Program-made: the position numbers and the translations under genes
The notes under the pieces: generated by a model
Databases searched by the model: none
What the model was told of the DNA's origin: nothing
The model's input: the letters and a program-made list of their open reading frames with translations, nothing else
Shown here: piece by piece, positions 15,814-24,717 of the stretch
Layout: every line of letters begins with the position of its first letter
How positions within the stretch are numbered: the first letter of the stretch is position 1
Assembly (NCBI RefSeq): GCF_034387475.1
Contig: NZ_JAXCIL010000002.1
Coordinates: forward strand, 2,046,001 to 2,110,000
Length of the DNA: 64,000 bases
DNA from: Pseudomonas sp. Teo4
Lineage (GTDB): Bacteria > Pseudomonadota > Gammaproteobacteria > Pseudomonadales > Pseudomonadaceae
Reading direction: 5' to 3'

Positions 15814-16734
15814 ATGAACATGAGCGAGCCGGTGAGTCTGCAAGACCGAGTGGTGATCGTCACGGGGGCCGGTGGCGGCCTGGGCCGGGCCCATGCGCTG
15901 TTGTTCGCCGAGCGTGGCGCGAGGGTGGTGGTCAACGACCTGGGCGGTTCGACCCACGGTGAAGGCGCCAACGCGTCGGCGGCCGATCGCGTGGTGGCCG
16001 AAATCCGTGCCGCTGGCGGCACCGCAGTGGCCAACCATGACTCGGTCGGCGATGGAGCCCGCATCGTCGAACAAGCCATGGACAGCTTTGGCCGGGTCGA
16101 TGTGCTGGTGAACAATGCCGGCATCCTGCGTGACAAGACTTTCCACAAGATGGAAGACAGCGATTGGCAGCAGGTCTACCAGGTGCATGTCGAAGGTGCC
16201 TACAAGGTGACCCATGCAGCCTGGCCGCACCTGCGCGCGCAAAATTGGGGGCGAGTGATCTTCACCGCCTCGACGTCCGGCATCTACGGCAACTTTGGCC
16301 AGGCCAACTATGGCATGGCCAAGCTTGGCCTCTACGGCCTGACCCGCACGCTGGCCATCGAAGGGCGCAAGAACGGCGTTCTGGTCAATGCCATCGCGCC
16401 AACCGGCGGTACCCGCATGACCGAAGGGTTGATCCCGCCACAGGTGTTCGACCGGCTCAAGCCTGAGCTGATCAGCCCGCTGGTGGTGTACCTGGGCAGC
16501 GAGCAGTGCGAGGACACGGGGCAACTGTTCGAAGTGGGCGGTGGATGGGTTGGCAAGGTGCGCTGGGAGCGCAGCCTTGGCGTGGGCTTCGATCCACGGC
16601 AAGGTTTCACACCGGAGCAGGTGGCACAGCACTGGGAAGAAATCGGCGATTTTGAAGGCGCTGTACATCCGCAGGACAGTTTGCAGGCATTGCAGCAGAT
16701 GATGGCGAATCTGCAGAAATATCCGTTGAGCTGA
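15814..16734 (+). CDS. Short-chain dehydrogenase, MFE-2-like hydroxyacyl-CoA dehydrogenase type
   Basis: 306-aa SDR. It has the long nucleotide-binding start VIVTGAGGGLGRAHALLFAERGA (spanning ~13-35), then VVNDLGGSTHGEG (about 38-50), a feature of the (3R)-hydroxyacyl-CoA dehydrogenase domain of multifunctional beta-oxidation enzymes. Catalytic Ser in STSGIYGNF and YGMAK (Tyr-X3-Lys) follow. The C-terminal ~55 residues extend beyond a minimal SDR. It stands alone; 110 nt separates it from the upstream hydrolase, so an operon is possible but not shown. Confidence 0.85.
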   Translation: MNMSEPVSLQDRVVIVTGAGGGLGRAHALLFAERGARVVVNDLGGSTHGEGANASAADRVVAEIRAAGGTAVANHDSVGDGARIVEQAMDSFGRVDVLVNNAGILRDKTFHKMEDSDWQQVYQVHVEGAYKVTHAAWPHLRAQNWGRVIFTASTSGIYGNFGQANYGMAKLGLYGLTRTLAIEGRKNGVLVNAIAPTGGTRMTEGLIPPQVFDRLKPELISPLVVYLGSEQCEDTGQLFEVGGGWVGKVRWERSLGVGFDPRQGFTPEQVAQHWEEIGDFEGAVHPQDSLQALQQMMANLQKYPLS

Positions 16735-16748
16735 TGATTTCAAGCCGC

Positions 16749-16779
16749 AAAAAAAAAGGCCGCTGCAAAGGCAGCGGCC
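16749..16779 (-). terminator. Intrinsic terminator (minus strand)
   Basis: 9-bp stem GGCCGCTGC/GCAGCGGCC with a 4-nt loop (16758-16779) next to nine A residues on the plus strand (16749-16757), so on the minus strand the stem is followed by a T tract. It would end the hmgR transcript about 230 nt after that gene. The stem may also help end the convergent SDR transcript. The rest of 16780-17007 shows no gene. Confidence 0.85.
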
Positions 16780-17007
16780 AATCGAGACGTATGATCAAGG
16801 AGCTTCAAAATCAACGTCGGTGAACCCTGTTCGGCGCGAAGGGCGGGGGGGGTAGTGCCCTTCGTGCCAGCCAGTGAGATAAGAATAAGCGCTTGATCCT
16901 GGGGGAAAAATAGCCCCTTGTGACATTCACCTTTACGTTTCGGGTAAAAGTGCCCTCAGCGCAGTTCCAGCCTCTTTTCGGGTCCGACGTTGTGCCTTGC
17001 AGGGTGC

Positions 17008-17790
17008 TCAACCCTTGGGCGAATAGCCCATCCGCCAACTGGCCTCCTGCGCCGCCGCCAACAGTTGCCGTGCAGCCGGGCCACATTCGTCGGCATGGAA
17101 AATCGAGGTTGGCCCTACCACTGTCATCACGGCGGCAATTTGGCCCATGGCATTGAACACCGGTGCCGACAGCGCATCTACGCCGGGCATCAGAAGGCCA
17201 TGGACATGGTGCAGACCGCGCTTGCGGATACCGGCCAGCAAGGGTTCGTAGTCTGCGGATGTTTGCTCGAGCGCAGCCAGTTCGTGGTCACGCAACTCTC
17301 GCGTTTCGCGCTCGGGCAGGTAGGCCGCGAAAACCAGCCCGGTGGACGAACTCAGCAGTGGCAACACCGAACCGATCTGGGTCACAACCGTGACTGCACG
17401 TACCGCAGGTTCGATGCTCACCACGGTTGCCCCTTGGTTGCCCCACACCGCGATAAAGCAACTTTCGTTGAGCTCGTCGCGCAACTGCGACAGCGGCAAG
17501 GCTGAAATTTTCAGCACATCAATGCTGCCCAGCGCCGCCAACCCCACCCGCAATGCCTCACGCCCCAAACCATAGTGGTTGGTGGCCGCATCCTGCTCGG
17601 CAAAGCCACTTGCGATCAGCGCTTGCAGGTAGCGATGGACCTTGCTCGCGGGCATCTGCACGTGCTCTGCCAGACGCGACAACGACGTGGAAGGGGAGAG
17701 TTCGGCAAGGGCCTTGAGGATGTCGGTGCCGACTTCTGCCGAGCGGACCTTCTGCTTGCCGTTATCGGCGGTGGGGCTGGCTTTGGCCAT
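17008..17790 (-). CDS. hmgR: IclR-family repressor of homogentisate genes
   Basis: 260-aa IclR regulator. N-terminal winged helix (about 22-85: ILKALAELSPSTSLSRLAEH, VHRYLQALIASGFAEQ) and a C-terminal IclR effector domain (PLSQLRDELNESCFIAVWGN). HmgR of P. putida represses hmgABC and is relieved by homogentisate; gene order and divergence from hmgA are the same here. Its 164-nt upstream region holds a 17-bp palindrome that fits the described operator. Confidence 0.93.
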   Translation of the reverse strand: MAKASPTADNGKQKVRSAEVGTDILKALAELSPSTSLSRLAEHVQMPASKVHRYLQALIASGFAEQDAATNHYGLGREALRVGLAALGSIDVLKISALPLSQLRDELNESCFIAVWGNQGATVVSIEPAVRAVTVVTQIGSVLPLLSSSTGLVFAAYLPERETRELRDHELAALEQTSADYEPLLAGIRKRGLHHVHGLLMPGVDALSAPVFNAMGQIAAVMTVVGPTSIFHADECGPAARQLLAAAQEASWRMGYSPKG

Positions 17791-17851
17791 GAAATGGGAT
17801 TCCGGATTCTTCGAGTCGCGTCTTTATAGCTTGACGCCTATCGAGGAGCAA

Positions 17852-17868
17852 ATTACGTTATACGTAAT
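17852..17868. promoter_or_regulatory. HmgR operator candidate
   Basis: 17-bp palindrome ATTACGT-TAT-ACGTAAT (7-bp arms, 3-bp centre), with a further half-site-like GATTACG at 17871-17877. It lies 61 nt from the hmgR start and 86 nt from the hmgA start. A 17-bp palindromic HmgR site has been described for P. putida, and this matches in size and place. Confidence 0.85.
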
Positions 17869-17954
17869 CTGATTACGATAAAAACAATGCAGACGCGCTG
17901 CCATCCCCCGCAGCCAGCTGCCAGCAACGGCTCCGTGCGAGCCCGGAGGCATCG

Positions 17955-19256
17955 ATGACCAGTGACACGTCCACCGACCTTCAATACTTGAGCGGCTTCG
18001 GCAACGAATTCGCCAGTGAAGCGCTACCTGGCGCATTGCCGGTCGGGCAGAACTCGCCACAAAAAGCCCCATACGGGCTGTATGCCGAGCTGCTCTCCGG
18101 CACCGCGTTCACCATGACGCGCAGCGAGTTGCGTCGCACCTGGTTGTACCGTATTCGCCCGTCGGCGCTGCACCCGCGCTTCGAGCGCCTCGAGCGCCAG
18201 CCATTGAACGGCCCGCTGGGTGCAGTCACCCCCAATCGCCTGCGCTGGAGCCCGCAACCGATCCCCACCGAGGCGACCGACTTCATCGAAGGCTGGCTGC
18301 CGATGGTGGCCAACTCGGCGGCGGACAAACCTGCGGGAGTCAGCGTCTACATTTACCGCGCCAACCGCTCCATGGAGCGTGTGTTCTTCAACGCTGACGG
18401 CGAGCTGCTGCTGGTGCCAGAGCAAGGCCGTCTGCGTATCGCCACCGAGCTTGGGGTCATGGAAGTCGAGCCGCTGGAAATCGCGGTGATCCCGCGTGGC
18501 ATGAAATTCCGCGTCGAGCTTCTCGACGGGCAGGCCCGTGGCTACCTGGCAGAAAACCATGGTGCGCCGCTACGCATCCCGGACCTGGGGCCAATTGGCA
18601 GCAACGGCCTGGCCAACCCACGAGATTTCCTCACCCCGGTCGCCCATTACGAAGAGGCCAGCGGGCCGGTGCAGCTGGTGCAGAAGTTCCTCGGTGAGCA
18701 CTGGGCCTGCGAGCTGCAGCACTCGCCACTGGATGTGGTGGCCTGGCACGGCAGCAATGTGCCGTACAAGTATGACTTGCGCCGTTTCAACACCCTGGGC
18801 ACGGTCAGCTTCGATCACCCGGACCCATCGATTTTCACTGTGCTGACATCACCCACCAGCGTTCACGGCCTGGCCAACATGGACTTCGTGATCTTCCCGC
18901 CGCGCTGGATGGTGGCCGAGAACACGTTCCGTCCGCCGTGGTTCCACCGCAACCTGATGAACGAATTCATGGGCCTGATCCATGGCGCCTACGACGCCAA
19001 GGCCGAAGGCTTCCTGCCGGGTGGCGCCTCGCTGCATGGCGTCATGAGCGCCCACGGGCCGGACGCCGAGACCTGCGAAAAAGCCATTGCCGCAGACCTG
19101 GCACCGCACAAGATCGACGACACCATGGCCTTCATGTTCGAGACTAGCCAGGTGCTGCGCCCGAGCCGCCATGCCCTCGAATGCCCGCAATTGCAGGCCG
19201 ACTACGATAGTTGCTGGGCCACCTTGCCGAGCACCTTCAACCCGAACCGGAGATAA
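17955..19256 (+). CDS. hmgA: Homogentisate 1,2-dioxygenase
   Basis: 433-aa cytoplasmic Fe(II) dioxygenase that opens the homogentisate ring to maleylacetoacetate, central to tyrosine and phenylalanine breakdown. Iron ligands fit His331 and Glu337 ([12 protein letters not shown]) and His367 (MSAHGPD); active-site His288 in SFDHPDPS. Length is normal. GGAGG lies 5-9 nt before the ATG. First gene of hmgA-fahA-maiA; the next gene begins 3 nt after its stop. Loss of this enzyme causes brown pyomelanin, but nothing here looks broken. Confidence 0.97.
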   Translation: MTSDTSTDLQYLSGFGNEFASEALPGALPVGQNSPQKAPYGLYAELLSGTAFTMTRSELRRTWLYRIRPSALHPRFERLERQPLNGPLGAVTPNRLRWSPQPIPTEATDFIEGWLPMVANSAADKPAGVSVYIYRANRSMERVFFNADGELLLVPEQGRLRIATELGVMEVEPLEIAVIPRGMKFRVELLDGQARGYLAENHGAPLRIPDLGPIGSNGLANPRDFLTPVAHYEEASGPVQLVQKFLGEHWACELQHSPLDVVAWHGSNVPYKYDLRRFNTLGTVSFDHPDPSIFTVLTSPTSVHGLANMDFVIFPPRWMVAENTFRPPWFHRNLMNEFMGLIHGAYDAKAEGFLPGGASLHGVMSAHGPDAETCEKAIAADLAPHKIDDTMAFMFETSQVLRPSRHALECPQLQADYDSCWATLPSTFNPNRR

Positions 19257-19259
19257 CCG

Positions 19260-20552
19260 ATGAACCAGACCGCCATTGCCCGCAGCTGGGTAGAGCACGC
19301 CAACGGGCATAGCGACTTCCCGTTGCAGAACCTGCCGCTGGGTATCTTCAGCCGCTCCGCTGAAGCGCCGCGATGCGGCGTCGCCATCGGTGATGCCATC
19401 CTCGACCTTGAGGCGGCATTGGCTGCCGGCCTGTTCGAAGGGCAGGCCAAGGCTGCGGTAGAGGCCACTCGCGGCGGGCAACTGAATGCCTTCTTCGCGC
19501 TGGGCCGCAGCGCCCGTGTCGCCCTGCGCGAGCGCTTGCTGGTGTTGCTGGGTGAGCACAGCGAGCACCAGACTGCCCTGAAGGCCGCGCTGTATTCCGC
19601 CAACGATTGCCAAATGCACATGCCGGCCAAAGTCGGCGACTACACCGATTTCTATGTCGGAATCGAGCACGCCAAGAACGTCGGCAAACTGTTCCGCCCC
19701 GACAACCCGTTGCTGCCTAACTACAAGCATGTGCCGATCGGTTATCACGGCCGCGCCTCGACCCTGCGCCCGTCGGGTACCGACGTGCGCCGCCCCAAGG
19801 GCCAGACGCTGCCAGCAGGGCAGACCGAGCCGACCTTTGGCCCGTGTGCGCGCCTGGACTATGAGCTGGAGCTGGGGATCTGGATTGGCCAGGGCAACGA
19901 CATGGGCCAGGCGATTCCGGTAGGGGATGCCGCCGAGCACGTAGCGGGCTTCTGCCTGCTAAACGACTGGTCGGCGCGGGATATCCAGGCCTGGGAATAC
20001 CAGCCGTTGGGCCCGTTCCTGTCCAAGAGCTTCATCACCAGCATCTCGCCCTGGGTGGTTACCGCTGAAGCCCTGGAGCCTTTCCGTTGCGCCCAGCCGG
20101 CACGTCCCGAGGGCGACCCACAACCGCTCTCGTACCTGCTGGACAAACGCGATCAAGCCGGCGGTGCACTGGACATCGAGCTGGAAGTGCTGCTGCTCAC
20201 CGAGGGCCTGCGCGAACAGGGCCTGCCCGCCCACCGCCTGACCCTGAGCAACACTCGCAGCATGTACTGGACCGTGGCGCAGATGGTGGCTCACCACAGC
20301 GTCAATGGTTGCCAGTTGCAGTCGGGCGACCTGTTCGGTTCGGGGACGCTGTCGGGTGCCACGCCAGGTTCCTTCGGCAGCCTGCTGGAGATCACCGAAG
20401 GCGGCAAGCAGCCGGTAGCGCTGGCCAGCGGCGAAGTGCGCAAATTCCTCGAAGACGGCGACGAGATCATCCTGCGTGCCCGCTGCACGCGTGAGGGTTT
20501 CGCCAGCATCGGCTTCGGTGAATGCCGCGGCAAGATCGTCGCAGCCAACTGA
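19260..20552 (+). CDS. fahA: Fumarylacetoacetase
   Basis: 430-aa fumarylacetoacetate hydrolase giving fumarate and acetoacetate, last step of the homogentisate route (hmgB in P. putida naming). Metal-site and catalytic features: DYTDFYVGIEHAKNVGKLFR (about 127-146), YHGRASTL (162-169), ELELGIWIG with the metal-binding Glu residues (~201-210) and LNDWSARDIQAWEYQPLG (spanning 234-251). Starts 3 nt after hmgA with GGAG in place, and is followed 14 nt later by maiA. Confidence 0.96.
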   Translation: MNQTAIARSWVEHANGHSDFPLQNLPLGIFSRSAEAPRCGVAIGDAILDLEAALAAGLFEGQAKAAVEATRGGQLNAFFALGRSARVALRERLLVLLGEHSEHQTALKAALYSANDCQMHMPAKVGDYTDFYVGIEHAKNVGKLFRPDNPLLPNYKHVPIGYHGRASTLRPSGTDVRRPKGQTLPAGQTEPTFGPCARLDYELELGIWIGQGNDMGQAIPVGDAAEHVAGFCLLNDWSARDIQAWEYQPLGPFLSKSFITSISPWVVTAEALEPFRCAQPARPEGDPQPLSYLLDKRDQAGGALDIELEVLLLTEGLREQGLPAHRLTLSNTRSMYWTVAQMVAHHSVNGCQLQSGDLFGSGTLSGATPGSFGSLLEITEGGKQPVALASGEVRKFLEDGDEIILRARCTREGFASIGFGECRGKIVAAN

Positions 20553-20566
20553 GCGAGGCCAGGCAC

Positions 20567-21199
20567 ATGGAGCTGTATACCTACTACCGTTCCACCTCGT
20601 CCTATCGTGTGCGAATCGCCTTGGCGCTCAAGGGCCTGGACTACCAGGCCCTGCCGGTGAACCTGCTCAAGGGCGAGCAGCGCGGTGCGGACTATTCGGC
20701 CGTCAACCCGCAAGGCCGTGTACCGGCCCTGCGTACCGACGCCGGTGATGTGCTGGTGCAGTCACCGGCGATCATCGAGTACCTCGAAGAGGCTTATCCA
20801 CAACCTGCGCTTCTGCCAGTCGGCGCCGAGGCCCGGGCCAAGGTACGGGGTGTGGCGGCAATCATCGGCTGCGATGTTCATCCGCTGCACAACGTCAGTG
20901 TGCTCAACCAGTTGCGACAGCTGGGCCATGACGAATCGCAGGTCAACCAATGGATTGGCCACTGGATCGGGCAGGGGCTGGCGGCAATCGAGCAATTGAT
21001 CGGCGACGATGGCTTCTGCTTCGGCGCATCGCCAGGGGTGGCGGATGTTTACCTGATTCCTCAGCTGTACGCCGCCGAGCGATTCAATATCGACCTGAGC
21101 GGCTACCCACGCATCCGTCGTGTCGCTGCCCTGGCGCAGCAGCACCCTGCGTTCGCCAAGGCACACCCGTCGTGCCAGCCGGACACGCCGGCTCAGTGA
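20567..21199 (+). CDS. maiA: Maleylacetoacetate isomerase
   Basis: 210-aa zeta-class glutathione transferase that isomerises maleylacetoacetate to fumarylacetoacetate using glutathione (hmgC). Zeta signature YYRSTSSYRVRIALALKG (spanning ~5-22) with the catalytic Ser, VNPQGRVPAL (44-53) and QSPAIIEYLEEA. Last gene of the hmg operon. Its 3' end overlaps the convergent SirB1-like gene by 7 nt. ATG 20567 follows GAGCGAGG. Confidence 0.95.
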   Translation: MELYTYYRSTSSYRVRIALALKGLDYQALPVNLLKGEQRGADYSAVNPQGRVPALRTDAGDVLVQSPAIIEYLEEAYPQPALLPVGAEARAKVRGVAAIIGCDVHPLHNVSVLNQLRQLGHDESQVNQWIGHWIGQGLAAIEQLIGDDGFCFGASPGVADVYLIPQLYAAERFNIDLSGYPRIRRVAALAQQHPAFAKAHPSCQPDTPAQ

Positions 21200-21999
21200 A
21201 TCGACCGGTTCACCGTCGGTAGTTGTCCGATTCGCTCGCTCAGCTTCAGGCGTTGAACCGGGTCGTCGGTCAGCAGCAAGGCATGCTCCAGGTCGAAGCG
21301 TTCAGCCTGTGGGCAATCCAGGTGCTGGTAGAGCGAGGCTCGGGCCGTGTAGTCACTGACTTGCACCGGCCCAAGTTGCATCACGCGCTCGGCATCGATC
21401 AGCGCCGCCAGGTGGTTGTCGTTGCTGATGTGCAACTGACGCAGGTTGCGTGAGAGGCGCTGGAGCATCTGCGTGGGGCTTACCGCCCGCAGGTGTTCAG
21501 CTGTCAGTGGCACATGCGGGCCGAACTGGCGCGCCAGCAGTTCACGACAGTCCGCAGGGTACAGACGGCGGCCGCCACAGGGGTCGAGCAGGTGATCGGC
21601 GCCGGGTACGCGCAGCAGGAAGTGTCCCGGGAAGCCTACGCCCTCCAGGGGAATGGACAGCCGCTGCGCCAGTTCCAGAGCCAGTATGGCAAGGGTCAGC
21701 GGTTGGCCACGGCGGCGCTGCAGGACCTTGTCCATCAGGGCCGCCTGCGGACGCAGCGGGTGGTATTCATCCTGCTGGAAGCCAAGCGAATTCAGCTGGC
21801 GCAACAGCGGCTGGGCCAGTTCACATAACGGCAACATCGGCAAGTTGGCGCTGATCTCACGTTGCAGGTTGTGCACCGTGGCAAGGCACGCGGCCAACTC
21901 GACATTTCGGTCGTGCTCGGCGGCGATCCATACGGCGGCTTCCAGCAGGGCGACCGGCTCGCGTTCCAGGCAGGTCAGGCAGGCTTGACGTGGGTTCAT
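21193..21999 (-). CDS. SirB1/transglutaminase-like protein
   Basis: 268-aa soluble protein of the SirB1 (transglutaminase-like plus tetratricopeptide) type. N-terminal core LMDKVLQRRRGQPLTLAILALEL and GVGFPGHFLLRVPG (around 85-125) match the family, and DPCGGRRLY follows. The classical Cys-His-Asp triad is not evident, which is usual for SirB1 proteins, so enzymatic activity is doubtful. ATG 21999 is chosen; two residues pairs upstream add MWRSP without a better site. The 3' end overlaps maiA by 7 nt on the other strand. Confidence 0.8.
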   Translation of the reverse strand: MNPRQACLTCLEREPVALLEAAVWIAAEHDRNVELAACLATVHNLQREISANLPMLPLCELAQPLLRQLNSLGFQQDEYHPLRPQAALMDKVLQRRRGQPLTLAILALELAQRLSIPLEGVGFPGHFLLRVPGADHLLDPCGGRRLYPADCRELLARQFGPHVPLTAEHLRAVSPTQMLQRLSRNLRQLHISNDNHLAALIDAERVMQLGPVQVSDYTARASLYQHLDCPQAERFDLEHALLLTDDPVQRLKLSERIGQLPTVNRSIH

Positions 22000-22123
22000 A
22001 GGGCTTCTCCACATACGCTTAACTATTAGCTTTGACGCCCTGGTTCGTCCAGTGGTCCGCCAAGAAGCCTTGTGTTGGCGGCCTGCCTATACTGGAGAGA
22101 GCACCTCTTGGGGGAGCCGGTCG

Positions 22124-23143
22124 ATGTTCGCGCTGATGCAAAGCACCCGTACCCAGTCCATGCACATGTGGATCGACCCGACCACGGGTCTGAAGGCTGT
22201 GGTGGCGATCCACAGCGAACATCTGGGGCCGGCCATGGGTGGCTGTCGCTACTTGCCCTATGCCGATGATGAAAGCGCCATGACCGACGCCATTCGCCTG
22301 GCCCAGGGCATGAGCTACAAGGCGGCGCTGGCTGGTTTGAAGTTCGGCGGCGGCAAGGCTGTGATCATGCGCAACCCCCATGTGGAAAACCGTGCGGCGT
22401 TGTTCGAGGCCTTTGGCCGTTTTGTCGATACATTGCAAGGACGGTTCATCACTGCCGTGGACAGTGGCACCTCAACCCTGGACATGGACTGCATCGCCCA
22501 GAGTACGCCCCACGTCACCAGTACCACGGCGTCCGGCGACCCTTCACCGCATGCCGCCATGGGGGTCTTCGCCGGTATCCGCGCCACGTCCCAGGCCCGC
22601 CTGGGCAGCGGTAATCTGGAGGGCCTGCGGGTGGCGGTGCAGGGCCTGGGCAATGTTGGCTATGCCTTGGCCGAGCAACTGCACGCGGCGGGTGCGGAAC
22701 TGCTGGTGAGTGACCTGGACCCCGGCCGTGTGCGCCTGGCGGTCGAGCAGTTCAATGCGCACCCGGTCACCAATGATGCCTTGATCAGCACACCTTGCGA
22801 TATTTTCGCGCCTTGCGGTGTGGGGCCAGTGCTCAACGGCCAGAGCGTGATGCAACTACGCTGCGCGGCGGTGGCGGGGGCGGCGAACAACCAGCTCACC
22901 ACGTTGCAGGTGGCCGATCAGCTGGAGTCGCGAGGGATTCTGTACGCGCCGGACTATGTGATCAACGCCGGCGGGTTGATCTATGTAGCCCTCAAGCACC
23001 GTGGCGAGGACCTGGGCACCATCACCGCGCACCTGGCGCGGATACCCACGCGGCTGACCGAGGTATTTGCCCACGCCCAGGCGGAGAAGCGTTCGCCAGC
23101 GCGGGTGGCGCAGATGCTGGCGGAGCGGTTGCTGTACGGTTGA
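22124..23143 (+). CDS. ldh: Leucine dehydrogenase (Glu/Leu/Phe/Val dehydrogenase)
   Basis: 339-aa NAD-dependent amino-acid dehydrogenase that oxidatively deaminates leucine and other branched-chain amino acids. Features: HLGPAMGGCRYLPY (about 29-42), the catalytic Lys in GLKFGGGKAVI (72-82) and the Rossmann motif VQGLGNVGYALAEQLHAAGA (~174-193). Start ATG 22124 has GGGGGAG upstream; the longer frame to 22052 adds 24 non-family residues. Valine or phenylalanine as the main substrate cannot be excluded from sequence. Confidence 0.9.
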   Translation: MFALMQSTRTQSMHMWIDPTTGLKAVVAIHSEHLGPAMGGCRYLPYADDESAMTDAIRLAQGMSYKAALAGLKFGGGKAVIMRNPHVENRAALFEAFGRFVDTLQGRFITAVDSGTSTLDMDCIAQSTPHVTSTTASGDPSPHAAMGVFAGIRATSQARLGSGNLEGLRVAVQGLGNVGYALAEQLHAAGAELLVSDLDPGRVRLAVEQFNAHPVTNDALISTPCDIFAPCGVGPVLNGQSVMQLRCAAVAGAANNQLTTLQVADQLESRGILYAPDYVINAGGLIYVALKHRGEDLGTITAHLARIPTRLTEVFAHAQAEKRSPARVAQMLAERLLYG

Positions 23144-23156
23144 GCCCCTGGAGGCT

Positions 23157-23420
23157 TTATTCAGCAGCACCACCTTCCAGCAACTCCGAGAGTGCATCCG
23201 GTTGGCTCTTGAACGCCCGGGCAAACACATCGCGGTTCTTCGCCATATAAATGCCAGCTTCTTCAACCTGCTGTTCGGTCAGCGAGGGCACTGCCTTCTG
23301 CAGCACTTCGGCCAGGCGCTCAGCCAGCTCGAGCATCTTGTCGTGACGATCTGCTTCGGCCTTATCCATGAACAAGCGCTCCGGGTCGCGGCTGCTGCGG
23401 TACACCACTTCGACGGCCAT
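23157..23420 (-). CDS. yebG: YebG family SOS-associated protein
   Basis: 87-aa YebG-type protein (MAVEVVYRSSRDPERLF opening; VEEAGIYMAKNRDVFARAF about 52-70). In E. coli yebG is induced in the SOS response; its molecular role is not known. A canonical LexA box lies 37 nt upstream, which supports the same control here. Convergent with the leucine dehydrogenase gene, 13 nt between stops. An AAGGCACAGAGGTGATGA region before the ATG supplies the binding site. Confidence 0.93.
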   Translation of the reverse strand: MAVEVVYRSSRDPERLFMDKAEADRHDKMLELAERLAEVLQKAVPSLTEQQVEEAGIYMAKNRDVFARAFKSQPDALSELLEGGAAE

Positions 23421-23456
23421 TCATCACCTCTGTGCCTTTCTGTTGGTTAATCATTA

Positions 23457-23472
23457 CTGTGTTTATATACAG
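23457..23472. promoter_or_regulatory. LexA (SOS) box of yebG
   Basis: CTGTGTTTATATACAG, the CTG-N10-CAG form with an AT-rich centre, extended to TACTG...CAGTA. It sits 37 nt upstream of the yebG start, where it would cover the promoter. The other side leads to psiE, 194 nt away. Confidence 0.93.
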
Positions 23473-23666
23473 TAATGGCAATGCCCCTTCCAATGCAACT
23501 GCGCAGTGGCCATTTGCTGTAAATACTCTCGGCAAAAAGTGTAGCTCCAGGTGCCTTGCGGCAATCGGTCGCCTTCCAAGCTGGGGGCCTGGCCCTTTAA
23601 CTGCATGGCACAAGCGTCACAGACGTGATGCATCATCCTTCATGTCGTATCGGGGAATGGAACAAC

Positions 23667-24137
23667 GTGAACATCAAATGGGCTGAAAAACTGCGCAAGG
23701 GCCTGCACGGCTCGGCTGACTCGCTGGGCAATCTGTGCGTCGAGGCGTTCCACTACCTGGCACTGTTCGGCATCGGCGCCATCACAGCCTATGCGGCGGT
23801 GATGACCTTCCTGGACATGTTGGGCAAAGGCGGCATCAGCGTGGATGACATCCTGTTGCTGTTCATCTACCTGGAGCTTGGGGCGATGGTCGGGATCTAC
23901 TTCAAGACCAACCACATGCCGATCCGCTTCTTGCTGTATGTGGCAATCACCGCGCTGACCCGCCTGCTGATCGGCGACGTGTCGCACCACAAGGCGCCGG
24001 ATGAAGGGCTGCTGTACCTGTGCGGCGGTATTTTGCTGCTGGCCTTCTCGATTCTGGTGGTGCGCTATGCGTCTTACCGCTACCCATCGACCAAGGTGCT
24101 GGACGCTAACGGCAAAGAGATCGAAGAAGGCAAGTGA
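23667..24137 (+). CDS. psiE: Phosphate-starvation-inducible PsiE family protein
   Basis: 156-aa membrane protein with four predicted helices (about 26-53, 60-78, 88-106, 116-136) and a hydrophilic tail. The segment FLDMLGKGGISVDDILLLFIYLELGAMVGIYF is a PsiE family hallmark (read as 48-80). The start is GTG at 23667 with GGGGAA about 9 nt upstream, giving VNIKWAEK. PsiE is phosphate- and carbon-starvation-induced in E. coli, function unknown. I see no clear Pho box in the 194 nt upstream. Confidence 0.9.
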   Translation: MNIKWAEKLRKGLHGSADSLGNLCVEAFHYLALFGIGAITAYAAVMTFLDMLGKGGISVDDILLLFIYLELGAMVGIYFKTNHMPIRFLLYVAITALTRLLIGDVSHHKAPDEGLLYLCGGILLLAFSILVVRYASYRYPSTKVLDANGKEIEEGK

Positions 24138-24302
24138 GGGGCTAGGTAGTTAACGCGGATGGCCCCGCCCCTGGTGGTTCAATCCCGTCCGGCGCCGCGC
24201 GATGTATCGCAACATCGGGTTCGCCAGCTGCGTCTGCCTGGATTCGAGAAAATGATCGGGGAAATGCTGCGGAAAGTGCGTTGACCGGTTGTCGCCCTGC
24301 CT

Positions 24303-24605
24303 TCAATTGGCCACGCCCAGCGCCTTGAAGTGATGGGGCTCGTGGCGTGAGTCGCGGGTCAGGGCGGCAAGTACCTGCAGCGGGTTTTGCCCCAGCTCGA
24401 TGGCCAGGCCCAGGCGGATACTGTCGATGACCCGCTGCAAGCGCACCGGGTCGTTGCGCTGAGCCTGGCTGATCAGGCGTTTGGCGACCACGCCGGCGTC
24501 GTCGGAGAGCGTCAGCATGATGCTGCCGTCCAGGCGTTCGATGCTCAGGTTGACCCGGTACTCCGGGGCGAAGGCGGTGCTGATCTGCTCGAATGGGTTG
24601 TTCAT
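24303..24605 (-). CDS. DUF3509 family protein
   Basis: 100-aa small soluble protein (MNNPFEQISTAFAPEYRVNL opening; ISQAQRNDPVRLQRVIDSIR at ~46-65). I recognise it as a DUF3509-type protein restricted to pseudomonads, no known function. ATG 24605 is chosen: the longer frame to 24734 overlaps a terminator and is not plausible. It follows the HPF gene but is separated from it by an intrinsic terminator, so it probably has its own promoter in 24606-24670. Confidence 0.78.
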   Translation of the reverse strand: MNNPFEQISTAFAPEYRVNLSIERLDGSIMLTLSDDAGVVAKRLISQAQRNDPVRLQRVIDSIRLGLAIELGQNPLQVLAALTRDSRHEPHHFKALGVAN

Positions 24606-24674
24606 GCTCAGGTTCTGCACTGAATGACTGCAGAAGTTGACCGGCAATCGCAGGCTTGGTTCAGCGGAAACGAA

Positions 24675-24699
24675 AACGCCCGGCGCAGGGCCGGGCGTT
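24675..24699 (-). terminator. Intrinsic terminator of the HPF gene
   Basis: 10-bp perfect stem AACGCCCGGC/GCCGGGCGTT with a 5-nt loop. On the minus strand it is followed by TTTTCGTTT. It lies 18 nt after the HPF stop and upstream of the DUF3509 start. Confidence 0.9.
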
Positions 24700-24717
24700 G
24701 CTGTGCTTTGGCGTTGA

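Noticed and set aside
16811..17086. 91-codon frame in the gap after the SDR gene
   Set aside because: No family resemblance, no binding site, partly opposite the hmgR end region; the gap holds a terminator only.
23473..23666. Pho box before psiE
   Set aside because: Looked for CTGTCAT-like direct repeats with 11-nt spacing; none is convincing.
24160..24215. tRNA-like T-arm (GGTGG TTCAATC CCGTC) after psiE
   Set aside because: No matching acceptor, D or anticodon arms upstream and no CCA end; chance similarity or at best a fragment.
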